Origin: Cytophagales bacterium | Lineage (GTDB): Bacteria; Bacteroidota; Bacteroidia; Cytophagales; Cyclobacteriaceae | Direction of reading: 5' to 3' | DNA length: 64,000 nt | Assembly (NCBI GenBank): GCA_003500135.1 | Contig: DNTA01000178.1 | Coordinates: 1-64,000, forward strand | Part shown: piece after piece, positions 55,100 through 63,901 of the stretch | Position numbering within the stretch: position 1 is the stretch's first letter | Layout of the letters: every line of letters begins with the position of its first letter | Program-made: the position numbers and the translations under genes | The notes under the pieces: model-generated | The model's input: the letters and a program-made list of their open reading frames with translations, nothing else | Told to the model about the DNA's origin: nothing | The model's database searches: none

Positions 55100-55960
55100 A
55101 TGAAGGGAAAAGGAAGACCATTCGGCCGAAACAAAAAGTCCGGGCCACATAAATCAAAACCGCAGCCACCTGGCTATGATGTATTTGACCCAAATAAAAA
55201 AGGCGGAAACAAGCGTTTAAAGTCCAAAAGACAAGCCAAAAGCGAAGACATACGACTAAACAAGTTTATTGCCAATGCCGGGGTATGTTCAAGACGAGAG
55301 GCCGACAGCTTAATTGAGTCGGGTAAAATTAAGGTGAACGGTAAAGTGGTCAAAGAACTGGGCGCCAAAGTAATGCGTTCGGATAAGGTGACATACCAGG
55401 GCAAAATACTTAATCCTGAAAAGCTGGTATACGTGTTGCTCAATAAACCGAAAGATTTTATCACCACTACCAACGATCCGCGAGATCGTAAAACGGTAAT
55501 GCAACTTGTGAAAAACGCCTGTGATGAGCGCATTGTTCCAGTAGGCCGTTTGGATCGCAATACCACCGGATTATTACTACTGACCAATGACGGCGAGCTG
55601 GCCGACAAACTCACTCACCCTAAAAATCAAATTGTCAAGGTATACCAGGTTGACCTGGATAAGCCCATCAGCGAAAATGATCTTGCCAGGCTGGGTGAAG
55701 GGATCGAATTGGAAGACGGGCTTGCCTCAGCTGACAATGTTGCCATTCTATCTGCCGACAAGGCCATTCTTGGGCTCGAAATCCATATGGGCAAGAATAG
55801 AATTGTCAGAAGAATGTTCGAAGCCATGGGATACGACGTTATACGCCTTGACCGCGTTATGTTTGCCGGGCTGACTAAAAAAGACTTAAACCGCGGTCGC
55901 TGGCGTTACCTCAGTGAGAAGGAAGTGATCCGCCTGAAATACCTCAACAAAAAGTATTGA
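55100..55960 (+). CDS. RluB/RsuA-type rRNA pseudouridine synthase with basic N-terminus
   Basis: The 286-residue protein has a Lys/Arg/Gly/Pro-rich N-terminus (1-50), an S4 RNA-binding domain (RLNKFIANAGVCSRREAD) and the synthase motif GRLDRNTTGLLLLTNDG with catalytic Asp, then KVYQVDL. It isomerises a uridine in 23S or 16S rRNA. The basic tail is typical for Bacteroidota RluB-like proteins. It is the last gene of the dksA-like/scpB cluster. Confidence 0.9.
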   Translation: MKGKGRPFGRNKKSGPHKSKPQPPGYDVFDPNKKGGNKRLKSKRQAKSEDIRLNKFIANAGVCSRREADSLIESGKIKVNGKVVKELGAKVMRSDKVTYQGKILNPEKLVYVLLNKPKDFITTTNDPRDRKTVMQLVKNACDERIVPVGRLDRNTTGLLLLTNDGELADKLTHPKNQIVKVYQVDLDKPISENDLARLGEGIELEDGLASADNVAILSADKAILGLEIHMGKNRIVRRMFEAMGYDVIRLDRVMFAGLTKKDLNRGRWRYLSEKEVIRLKYLNKKY

Positions 55961-56213
55961 TTTCAACATTGTGCCAAATTAAACATGCTTAATTCAAAGC
56001 TGGTTGATAGGCCCCTTAATTTGTTTGACCCTGTACTATCCCGAAGATTTTTGCAAACTTATCAAAACCGAACTACAATCGGAGCGTTAATTTATCAAGA
56101 TATCAATAATTTTCAGGGAACTATTGAAAATATTAGTATGCATGCATACTATTTTTGATAAAAATTGTTTTTATTTGAGATATGCTTGTGACAACAAAGA
56201 AAAAAAGTGCAGA
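55961..56213. other. spacer with a 16-base perfect palindrome
   Basis: No gene is visible. AGTATGCATGCATACT at 56135-56150 is a perfect 16-base palindrome; function is unknown. Its core resembles the TATG/CATA-rich repeat at 450-505. Confidence 0.4.
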
Positions 56214-56247
56214 CATAAAAAAACCCTTTCGCATATCGAAAGGGTTT
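56214..56247 (-). terminator. intrinsic terminator of the tRNA-Phe gene
   Basis: On the minus strand an 11-base stem (56237-56247 with 56221-56231) with a five-base loop is followed by a T run (complement of 56214-56223). It lies eight bases after the tRNA 3' end. Confidence 0.85.
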
Positions 56248-56254
56248 GGAGGCG

Positions 56255-56327
56255 TGGTGATGAGTGGGCTCGAACCACCGACTCACGGATTTTCAGTCCG
56301 ATGCTCTACCAACTGAGCTACATCACC
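56255..56327 (-). tRNA. tRNA-Phe (GAA anticodon)
   Basis: Reading the minus strand from 56327 gives a 73-base cloverleaf: acceptor GGTGATG pairing with CATCACC, D-arm GCTC-AGTTGGTA-GAGC, anticodon loop CTGAAAA (anticodon GAA), T-arm GGTGG-TTCGAGC-CCACT and discriminator A. The 3' CCA is not encoded. The top pair of the anticodon stem looks like a U-U mismatch. A terminator follows. Confidence 0.95.
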
Positions 56328-56417
56328 GCCGTAAGTGGCTGCAAAGGTAGATAATAATTTATTTGTCACAAATGATTTAAAAAAAAAATTAAGCTTGAAA
56401 TAAACTAAGAATATCCT

Positions 56418-57794
56418 ATGGCAATATTTCAACAAATCTTGTTTATAGCGGTCGTTGCGACAACCGGTTACCTCCTATTCAAAAGAATTCTGCGCATCAG
56501 AAACAATATCAAGTTGGGCAGAAAAACCGATCGCTTCGATAATAAAAGTGAGCGATGGAAAAACACCCTGCTTATCGCTTTCGGACAGAAAAAAATGTTT
56601 AAAAAGCCCATTGCCGCATTGCTGCACCTGGGAATTTACGTCGGCTTTTTGGTGATCAATATTGAAGGAATAGAGTTTTTTCTCGATGGCCTTTTCGGAA
56701 AGCACCGTGTAATCGCACGATTCCTTCAGGGTATCAATATGACCGGTTTTTACACTGTCACACTCAATATATTCGAGTTCCTGGCTGTCATCGTTATTCT
56801 ATCTTGTGTATTCTTTCTGATTAGAAGAAATATACTTGGAATAAAAAGATTTGATGGTATCGAGATGACCCATTGGCCAAAGCTCGATGCCAACCTCATC
56901 CTTATATTTGAAATCATTCTCATGTTTGCGATCATGACTATGAATGCTTCGGATCAAATACTCCAGTCGCGCAATGTTGCCGGATACCCGCAAACCGGCC
57001 GTATGATATTCAGTGATATTTTCGCCTCTCCTTTTTATCAAAACCTGAGCACCCCGGCTTTAATAATTGTAGAACGAGTTGCCTGGTGGATACATATTAT
57101 TGGCATTTTCGCATTTGCGATTTACGTAACCTATTCAAAGCATTTGCATACAGCGCTTGCCTTTCCCAATACCTATTTTGCCAACTTGAATGCACAAGGC
57201 AAAATCCAGAATATGGATGAAGTGACCAAAGAAGTGAAAATGATGATGGGCATGCCGGTTGAAAACGAGGAATCGACCAATGGGAATGAAGGCGAAATAC
57301 CACGGCTCGGCGCCAAAGATGTTAATGATCTTTCATGGGTAAACATAATGAATGCCTACTCCTGCACGGAATGTGGCCGTTGTACTTCACAATGTCCGGC
57401 CAACCTGACCGGTAAAAAGCTCTCGCCGCGAAAAATAATGATGGATGTTCGCAACAGGGCGGAAGAAGTTGGGGAATCTATCGCAAAAGGCGGCAAAGGA
57501 CTCGAAGATGGAAAATCATTGCTCGGCGATTACATAACAAAAGAAGAACTATTTGCCTGCACCAGTTGTAATGCCTGCGTAGAGGCCTGCCCGGTTATGA
57601 TCGATCCACTGTCGATCATACTTCAAATGCGTCGATACTTATCTATGGAAGAATCAGGCGCGCCACAAAGCTGGAATGCCATGTTCTCTAATATTGAAAC
57701 CAGTTTTGCCCCCTGGAAATTTCCACCAAGCGACCGCTTCAAGTGGGCTGATGAGCTTGCTAAAGAACAGGAAAACGCAGATGAGAATAAATAA
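56418..57794 (+). CDS. membrane Fe-S protein, HdrD/glycolate-oxidase-type subunit
   Basis: The 458-residue protein has four to five membrane helices (about 5-30, 60-85, 105-140, 150-180, 210-240) and then two [4Fe-4S] motifs, CTECGRCTSQCP (Cys316, 319, 322, 326) and CTSCNACVEACP (Cys381, 384, 387, 391). The N-terminal part looks like a heme-b-type NarI/DsrM anchor. With the CCG-domain gene that follows it forms an HdrDE-like quinone- or thiol-linked electron-transfer module; the redox partner is unknown. Confidence 0.85.
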   Translation: MAIFQQILFIAVVATTGYLLFKRILRIRNNIKLGRKTDRFDNKSERWKNTLLIAFGQKKMFKKPIAALLHLGIYVGFLVINIEGIEFFLDGLFGKHRVIARFLQGINMTGFYTVTLNIFEFLAVIVILSCVFFLIRRNILGIKRFDGIEMTHWPKLDANLILIFEIILMFAIMTMNASDQILQSRNVAGYPQTGRMIFSDIFASPFYQNLSTPALIIVERVAWWIHIIGIFAFAIYVTYSKHLHTALAFPNTYFANLNAQGKIQNMDEVTKEVKMMMGMPVENEESTNGNEGEIPRLGAKDVNDLSWVNIMNAYSCTECGRCTSQCPANLTGKKLSPRKIMMDVRNRAEEVGESIAKGGKGLEDGKSLLGDYITKEELFACTSCNACVEACPVMIDPLSIILQMRRYLSMEESGAPQSWNAMFSNIETSFAPWKFPPSDRFKWADELAKEQENADENK

Positions 57795-57826
57795 ACCATT
57801 ATTTGAAAGGGAAAAAGGATCGAAAA

Positions 57827-58627
57827 ATGGAAGATAAAAATTTATATAAAGTACCAACAATGGCCGAAATGGCCCAAAATGGAGAATCACCTGAAGTGCT
57901 TTTTTGGGTGGGTTGTGCCGGTTCATTCGACGACCGATATAAGGAGGTCACCAAGGCTTTCATCAAAATATTGAATAAGGTAGGCATCAAATTTGCCGTT
58001 CTGGGCCAGGAGGAGTCTTGTACCGGTGATCCTGCAAGAAGAGCAGGAAATGAATTCCTATTCCAGATGCAAGCCATGGGCAACATCCAGGTGTTGAATG
58101 GTTATAACATTAAAAAGATCGTAACGGCATGCCCCCACTGTTTTAATACGATAAAAAATGAATACCCAGACCTGGGCGGAAACTATGAGGTTATGCATCA
58201 TTCAGAGTTCTTGCAACAATTAATCAACGACGGACGGATCACCTTAAAAGAAGGTGGCGCATTTGAAGGTAAAAAAATTACCTATCACGACTCTTGCTAC
58301 CTGGGCAGGGCAAATGATGTGTATGAGGCGCCGCGAAAAGTGCTGGAAACACTAGATGCTGAACTGGTAGAAATGAAACGGTGCAAAACCAATGGGTTGT
58401 GTTGTGGTGCAGGTGGCGCCCAAATGTTCAAAGAACCGGAAAAAGGTAATAAGGACATTAATATTGAAAGAACCGAAGAGGCGCTTGATACCGGAGCTGG
58501 TATCATAGCTACAGCATGCCCCTTTTGCATGACCATGATGAGCGATGGTGTAAAAAACAAGGAAAAGGAAGAGCAGGTAAAAGTGTTTGATCTCGCAGAG
58601 CTGATCGCCAAAAATGAAAAGTTATAA
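57827..58627 (+). CDS. CCG-domain Fe-S protein, HdrB/HdrD-like
   Basis: From ATG 57827 the 266-residue protein has two CCG-type cysteine motifs: one near the N-terminus/centre (GCAGSFDDR, then ACPHCFNT, YHDSCYLGR) and the C-terminal CCGAGGAQMFKEPEKG, with a closing ATACPFCMTMM. CCG domains bind the noncubane [4Fe-4S] cluster used in heterodisulfide reductase-like reactions. It is 32 bases after the membrane partner, in one operon. The start is placed at this ATG because AAGGAT precedes it; a TTG at 57803 is possible. A terminator follows. Confidence 0.85.
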   Translation: MEDKNLYKVPTMAEMAQNGESPEVLFWVGCAGSFDDRYKEVTKAFIKILNKVGIKFAVLGQEESCTGDPARRAGNEFLFQMQAMGNIQVLNGYNIKKIVTACPHCFNTIKNEYPDLGGNYEVMHHSEFLQQLINDGRITLKEGGAFEGKKITYHDSCYLGRANDVYEAPRKVLETLDAELVEMKRCKTNGLCCGAGGAQMFKEPEKGNKDINIERTEEALDTGAGIIATACPFCMTMMSDGVKNKEKEEQVKVFDLAELIAKNEKL

Positions 58628-58654
58628 ATTATTATTTATATGCTGTAATATTTT

Positions 58655-58682
58655 AAGCCGGTTTGATTGCCGGCTTTTTTCG
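58655..58682 (+). terminator. terminator after the CCG-domain gene
   Basis: AAGCCGG (58655-58661) pairs with CCGGCTT (58670-58676) and is followed by five Ts. Confidence 0.85.
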
Positions 58683-58778
58683 TTTTGCAAAGCCAACACT
58701 TTTATGATTTCTTCGTTTTCAGTATGCAGTATTGTACTATTAGATTGGATGTTTCGAAACGGAAATTGGAGCAAATAA

Positions 58779-59264
58779 ATGAACGTAGCATTTGAAAAGT
58801 TATCAGATCAGGCAAGAGTTTGGATTTATCAATCGGATCGTAAATTATCCGATGATGAGGTACGGCAGATACAGGAAAAAGGCAATCAGTTTTCAGCCCA
58901 ATGGTCGGCGCATGGCAAAGGCCTGAAAAGTGCAGTAACCATCCTTTATCATCAGTTTATCATATTGTCAGTAGATGAAACTGCACATGCGGCGAGTGGC
59001 TGTTCCATTGATAGTTCTGTGAATTTTATCAAAGAAATTGAAAATACCTACGATGTAAAACTTCTGGACAGAAGCCTGGTTGCCTTTTTAAAAGGCGAAG
59101 ATGTTACCACCACATCTTTTCAGAAAATTGCAGAAGAAATTCACTCTGGAAATATCGATAAGTCAACACCTACGTTTAATAATACGGTACAGACTAAGTA
59201 TGATTTGAAAAATAACTGGCTGATTCCTGCAGAAAAGAGCTGGTTGTCACGTTATTTTAAGTAG
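58779..59264 (+). CDS. conserved cytosolic protein of unknown function
   Basis: The 161-residue protein has a mixed alpha/beta pattern with RVWIYQSDRKLSDDEVRQI, a central HGKGLKSAVTILYHQFIIL and a Cys/Ser segment ASGCSIDSS. I recall Bacteroidota homologues labelled (probably wrongly) as ABC transporter ATPase. No Walker motifs are visible, so that label does not fit. Monocistronic between two terminators or promoters. Confidence 0.65.
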   Translation: MNVAFEKLSDQARVWIYQSDRKLSDDEVRQIQEKGNQFSAQWSAHGKGLKSAVTILYHQFIILSVDETAHAASGCSIDSSVNFIKEIENTYDVKLLDRSLVAFLKGEDVTTTSFQKIAEEIHSGNIDKSTPTFNNTVQTKYDLKNNWLIPAEKSWLSRYFK

Positions 59265-59369
59265 AAGTTAAGAAGCAATTGGTCATGCTTTTTATCGTTT
59301 TACTTTGTTTTAATTGGGTTAATGCATAATATGTATATCAAAATCCGGCATTAAAGAAGAGAGGACCAT

Positions 59370-61436
59370 ATGAACCAAACACGCGTATTTTTGAGCCTTA
59401 TTATTTTTGTGGCATTTGCCTGCAGCCCCGGCAAAATGGCCATGAAAAAGGGCAATAAGCGCTTTAATACAGGTGAGTACGACCTGAGTATTGATTATTA
59501 CAACAAAGCCATAGCCAATGATCACCTGGTAGGTGAAGCAAATTTTAAAATTGGCGAATCATACCGGTTGTCCAATCGAATTAAGGAAGCGCTGCCATAC
59601 TACGAGGTCGCAGTTGAAAAAGGCTATAACCCCGAAGAATCGAAGCTTTATTATGCGATTGCACTAAAGAATAATGAAAAATACCAGGAGGCAAAAAGGG
59701 TACTGGACCAACTGACCGATGCTGAACTAAAAGGTGAAATTAAAGACCTTACTGATCAGGAAATGGAAAACCTGATTAAGCTGGAAGAGATTATTAACAA
59801 AAAAAGCTACTTCGAGGTCAAAAACCTTGACCTTATCAACACGCCGGCTGCCGAATATGCGGCATATTACTACAATGGTGAATTGTATTTTACCTCATCC
59901 AGAGATGGCGGGAAAATATATAAAGCCACCGGAACACCTTTCACAAAAATTTACAAAGTAAAAACCAAGGGCGCTATTGTAGATACGACCACCGTTATGC
60001 AATTGCCTTCTTACATCAATTCCGAAAATACAAACGATGGTACCATTGCTATTTCGCCAGACGGTAGTACTATGATTTTTGCCAAAGGAAATAGTGGCCG
60101 GAAAAAAGGATCGGAAGATGTAGACCTGTATATTTCGAGATTTCGGCGTAATCAATGGACCGAGCCCACCATAATGCGTGTTAACGATCCCAAGGCATGG
60201 GACTCCACACCAGCATTTACACAAGACGGCAACTCGCTTATCTTTGCCAGTAATAGAAAAGGCGGATTTGGCGGTACCGATCTTTATATCGCAACCATAA
60301 ACCGTCGCGGTAGGTTTGGACGAGTACAAAACCTTGGGCCGGAAATAAATACCGCCGGAAATGAAATGTTTCCTCATGTAGGTGAAGATGGTAGTATTTA
60401 CTTTGCCTCTAATGGCCATCCGGGACTCGGAGGACTAGACATTTTCAAAGTCACCCGGGAATCTGGAAAATTAAATGTTGAAAACCTGGGATCTCCTGTC
60501 AACTCAAGCAGTGATGATTTCGCCATGTTTTTGTACACCATTGACAAAGGTTTTTTTAGTTCAAACCGTGAATCGGGTGCCGGCGACGATGATATCTATA
60601 CCTTCAGAAATGAAGATCCGAACCTGAAAATTGTCAATTACTTCCTGGTAGGTACCACAGTTACCAATACCGAAGAGGGAGAGAAAATTTTGCCGGGAAC
60701 CGTTGTAAAGCTACAGGCCCGATCAGACAGTACAATTTTGAGTGAAAAACTATCGGATAGAGATGGTCAGTTCCGTTTCAGAGTGTATCCAGAAGAAGAT
60801 TATTTCCTTATCGCTGAAAAAACAGATTATCTCACATCAAGAAGTACATTTTCCACCGTAGGAAAAACGATCCCAAAAGATCAGTTGACCCAACTGGTAA
60901 CCAATAAGATTTTTGAAACTAAGGTAGCACTTGATCAGATAGTCATTGACAAAGCCATTGTGGTAGAAAATATCTACTACGATCTGGATAAGTGGGATAT
61001 TCGTGAAGACGCCGCTCAGGAACTAGACAAGCTGGTTACCATGCTCGAGGATAATCCTGAAATCAAAATTGAATTGAGTTCACACACCGATAGTCGACAA
61101 ACGGCAGATTATAACCTTGACCTTTCGAAAAAAAGAGCCCAGTCGGCAGTCGATTATATAGTATCACAGGGAATTGATCCCGATCGATTGGTGGCTCGTG
61201 GCTATGGTGAGTCTGAACTTCTAATTTCAGATGAAGAAATTAATGAATTACCGACCCCGGAAGCTCGAGAGCGTGCTCACCAACGAAATCGTCGAACAGA
61301 ATTTAAGATCCTTGAGTTCGACCCCTCAAAAAGTATAAAAGAGGAAGATGAGGAGGATGAAATTGATGAATTGGAATTAGTGGAAACTGAAGAGGATAAA
61401 AAAGACCTGGAAAGTAAAATCGACTGGGACAATTAA
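59370..61436 (+). CDS. PorE-like OmpA lipoprotein (TPR, beta-propeller, OmpA domain)
   Basis: The 688-residue protein has a lipoprotein signal (Cys18 in FACSPGK), TPR helices (about 25-125), a WD40/PD40 beta-propeller (about 150-420, with repeated DGSTMIFA, DGNSLIFAS and DGSIYFAS blades), a carboxypeptidase-regulatory-like module (about 425-515) and a C-terminal OmpA peptidoglycan-binding domain (SSHTDSRQTADYN, about 535-650) with an acidic tail. This is the order of PorE, a type IX secretion component that ties the machinery to peptidoglycan. It is 20 kb from gldKLMN in this window, so assignment to that system is inference. Confidence 0.8.
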   Translation: MNQTRVFLSLIIFVAFACSPGKMAMKKGNKRFNTGEYDLSIDYYNKAIANDHLVGEANFKIGESYRLSNRIKEALPYYEVAVEKGYNPEESKLYYAIALKNNEKYQEAKRVLDQLTDAELKGEIKDLTDQEMENLIKLEEIINKKSYFEVKNLDLINTPAAEYAAYYYNGELYFTSSRDGGKIYKATGTPFTKIYKVKTKGAIVDTTTVMQLPSYINSENTNDGTIAISPDGSTMIFAKGNSGRKKGSEDVDLYISRFRRNQWTEPTIMRVNDPKAWDSTPAFTQDGNSLIFASNRKGGFGGTDLYIATINRRGRFGRVQNLGPEINTAGNEMFPHVGEDGSIYFASNGHPGLGGLDIFKVTRESGKLNVENLGSPVNSSSDDFAMFLYTIDKGFFSSNRESGAGDDDIYTFRNEDPNLKIVNYFLVGTTVTNTEEGEKILPGTVVKLQARSDSTILSEKLSDRDGQFRFRVYPEEDYFLIAEKTDYLTSRSTFSTVGKTIPKDQLTQLVTNKIFETKVALDQIVIDKAIVVENIYYDLDKWDIREDAAQELDKLVTMLEDNPEIKIELSSHTDSRQTADYNLDLSKKRAQSAVDYIVSQGIDPDRLVARGYGESELLISDEEINELPTPEARERAHQRNRRTEFKILEFDPSKSIKEEDEEDEIDELELVETEEDKKDLESKIDWDN

Positions 61437-61541
61437 AACCTGTTCAATGCGATTGATATTTTAATGTTCCTTTGTCGATCAGTGTTAGGCAACTCAAAAA
61501 GCACAGGAGTTTGAAATGAATGACGGAGATACTACTTTTTT

Positions 61542-61841
61542 ATGAAAAAACACTATCTCTGTCTGATCTATTAAGGAGAAAACAGAAATCCGGATTCGGT
61601 TCTTACTGATGAAATTCATAATGCTTATTTGGCATATATGGACAGCCCGGCCAATGCCGGCTAACATCATATGGCGAGGCCTATGGACTGAGATGGCGAA
61701 TTCCGGGGAATTACCATATTAGATGAAGTAAATAAGGACGAAGCCTTGAAACCTGCCAATGGTGATCCTGCAGCTAAAGCTGGGCGGCTTCGTATAGAAG
61801 TTCATCCAAGGTGGGCCGCCAAAGGTTCAAAACTGAAATAA
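61542..61841 (+). pseudogene. YciI (YCII)-family protein with three in-frame stop codons
   Basis: From ATG 61542 one frame of 99 codons reads a complete YCII-like protein: an N-terminal MKKHYLCLIY, then GENRNPDSVLTDEIHNAYLA and a C-terminal FRGITILDEVNK, DPAAKAGRLRIEVHP and KGSKLK, ending TAA 61839-61841. It is interrupted by TAA (61572-61574), TAA (61662-61664) and TGA (61689-61691), at positions where the family has codons one base away from stops. There are no indels, so the gene appears to have been silenced by point mutations. YciI-like proteins are small ferredoxin-fold proteins of uncertain function. Confidence 0.85.
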
Positions 61842-61845
61842 TGCT

Positions 61846-62316
61846 TTAATCCTCGTCGATAGTGTTTTCCACCTGCTTATTCTCGCGCAATTCAGGGTGA
61901 TTTATCAATCCACCTGAATGGCCCACCTGAGCCAGAAATGCAAATGTAACCAGGGCCAGCGAGGCAAGCGAAAGACCAATCAACCTATATCGTTCTGTCG
62001 ATTTTCGAAGAATGATTAACCCTCCGATTGAAAGCAAAGCCAATATTTCTACCAGCCATATCACAGTTTCTGCCTGCTCTTCATGTTCATGGATAATATC
62101 ATGTGAAATGCCCATTTCCTCCACCACTTCTTCTGCCTCCTCACCACTAAAATAGGCGGGTAATGCCATGATCCCACTGAAAATCAACACAAACAGGCCT
62201 GTTTTAACAATATCCAGCTTTTTGAAAAATACGCCTCCAAGTAAAATAAATGCGCCAAAAAACACTCCCAATATCGGAAAGTGGTTGACCAACATATGTA
62301 TTTGTGCTCCTTCCAT
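61846..62316 (-). CDS. DUF2231-like four-helix membrane protein with paired histidines
   Basis: The 156-residue protein has four hydrophobic helices and conserved His residues near their ends (MEGAQIHMLVNHFPIL, GISHDIIHEHEEQAE and QVGHSGGLINHPE). The pattern resembles the DUF2231/heme-associated membrane family; heme binding is inference. It is 11 bases after the outer-membrane protein gene and probably co-transcribed. Confidence 0.65.
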   Translation of the reverse strand: MEGAQIHMLVNHFPILGVFFGAFILLGGVFFKKLDIVKTGLFVLIFSGIMALPAYFSGEEAEEVVEEMGISHDIIHEHEEQAETVIWLVEILALLSIGGLIILRKSTERYRLIGLSLASLALVTFAFLAQVGHSGGLINHPELRENKQVENTIDED

Positions 62317-62327
62317 AGTGCTATTAT

Positions 62328-63113
62328 TTAATATACTCTCTTGCCAAACCGGTAACCGAATCCTCCTAAAATATAAAATGGAGTATCATTTCCAGACACA
62401 TCAAACCCGATTTCAAAATCTGCCATCAGGTTGCTGTTGAAATTGAGTACCACACCACCATCAATTATATTCGATTCAGTAAACTCAGAAAAACGACCAA
62501 ACCATTCGCCATATACGGAAATATAATCACTCACGGCATAACTGTAATTGAGCGTAGCCCGAAAAATAGATTCTTCAGACTCCTTAAAAAATGTTAATCC
62601 AGCATTTGATCCGATAGATGACCTCTCTCCGACAGGTATTGAAAAAGTCCCGATGACATTAGAAGATATTTCATTGGATTCAAAATCTTTGCTGCTTAAA
62701 GTGCTGAATCCCACATTGGCGAATAAACCTAATGAAGGCCCCGATTCGCCATCGAGGATATTCCACCTTAAAGCTACCTCAGGCGTATTCAGCCCGGCCT
62801 GAACAAATGATGAGTCGCTGATAAATGTCTTGAAATCTGTCCAATAGATTGAAACCATCACTTCCAGCGTTTCCAAAACACCATAGCGTAAGTGGCCATT
62901 TAATCCCCAGGATCTCACATCACCAAAATTTTCAGTATCGCGCCGGTTGTATTCAAAACCACTTTCCCACTGCCAAATGCCCTGACCTACCGTCATTGGG
63001 GTGTAGGTAAACCCCGGGCGGTCGGTATTGAGTGGCTGGCCGATATACTGTGCCTGGCTAATTTGTAGCCCTAAAAAGGTGCAAAGGATGGTGAAAAGTA
63101 ATCTTGAATTCAT
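62328..63113 (-). CDS. outer-membrane transporter-like protein (Phenol_MetA_deg type)
   Basis: The 261-residue protein has a signal peptide (ending QISQAQ) and the family start PLNTDRPGFTYTPMTVGQG, then beta strands and a final aromatic-rich stretch ILGGFGYRFGKRVY. Proteins of this kind are annotated as transporters of hydrophobic compounds, but the substrate is unknown. It is followed by the DUF2231-like membrane protein gene. Confidence 0.75.
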   Translation of the reverse strand: MNSRLLFTILCTFLGLQISQAQYIGQPLNTDRPGFTYTPMTVGQGIWQWESGFEYNRRDTENFGDVRSWGLNGHLRYGVLETLEVMVSIYWTDFKTFISDSSFVQAGLNTPEVALRWNILDGESGPSLGLFANVGFSTLSSKDFESNEISSNVIGTFSIPVGERSSIGSNAGLTFFKESEESIFRATLNYSYAVSDYISVYGEWFGRFSEFTESNIIDGGVVLNFNSNLMADFEIGFDVSGNDTPFYILGGFGYRFGKRVY

Positions 63114-63206
63114 AGTTGGTAATTTTATGGAAAGATATTGATCGCTTTTGACAATTGAAATGAAATACCGATTTTGTCGCTATCAAATTGCTATAAAAGA
63201 TAAGTC

Positions 63207-63890
63207 ATGGATCATCAAACCCCGGAAAACCCGGCTTTTATTCCCTACAATTCTGAAAAATTTGAAGTAGCTGAAATGATAGAGCGCTCGCGATTGTTTT
63301 ACAAATGGGCAGATAAAAGGCGGAGTTTGCGCATGTTTTCCGATCAACCTGTTCCAAGACAAGTAATTGAGAATATAATTAAAACAGCATCAACGGCGCC
63401 ATCGGGTGCACATAAACAACCCTGGACATTTTGTGCAGTTTCAAATCCGGAAATAAAGAGTGAGATAAGAAAAGCTGCTGAAAAAGAGGAATTCGAATCC
63501 TACAATCACCGAATGAGTGATGAATGGTTGGAGGACCTGAAGGCCTTTGATACCGATTGGAATAAACCTTTTCTTGAAACAGTTCCCTGGCTTATTGTCG
63601 TTTTTTCCAGATCTTTTGAGTGGAGTGAAAATGGCCAAAAGCATCAAAACTATTATGTAAAAGAGTCTGTCGGACTGGCCTGCGGAATGTTATTGAATGC
63701 CATTCATAATTCAGGGTTAGTCGCGCTAACCCATACGCCAAGTCCGATGAATTTTTTACAGGAAATACTAGGTAGGCCAAAAAATGAAAGACCGTTTTTG
63801 TTAATCCCCGTAGGCTACGCCGCCAAAGAAGCTCAGGTACCAAAATTAAAAAGGAAATCCCTTGAAGAGATTTCCGTATGGTACGAATGA
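63207..63890 (+). CDS. nitroreductase-family flavoprotein
   Basis: The 227-residue protein has the FMN-binding RRSLRMFSDQPVP, TAPSGAHKQPWTF and a later NAIHNSGLVALTHTPSP with GMLLNAIH. These are the signature positions of nitroreductase/iodotyrosine-dehalogenase-like enzymes (the N-terminal 30 residues and PSGAHKQPW favour the latter branch). It uses FMN and NAD(P)H. Physiological substrate unknown. Confidence 0.85.
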   Translation: MDHQTPENPAFIPYNSEKFEVAEMIERSRLFYKWADKRRSLRMFSDQPVPRQVIENIIKTASTAPSGAHKQPWTFCAVSNPEIKSEIRKAAEKEEFESYNHRMSDEWLEDLKAFDTDWNKPFLETVPWLIVVFSRSFEWSENGQKHQNYYVKESVGLACGMLLNAIHNSGLVALTHTPSPMNFLQEILGRPKNERPFLLIPVGYAAKEAQVPKLKRKSLEEISVWYE

Positions 63891-63901
63891 CTGCATTGAA
63901 T

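Noticed and set aside
61542-61841. Stop-codon recoding or alternative genetic code in the YCII gene
   Set aside because: The three stops use both TAA and TGA and all other genes here use the standard code; decay is simpler.
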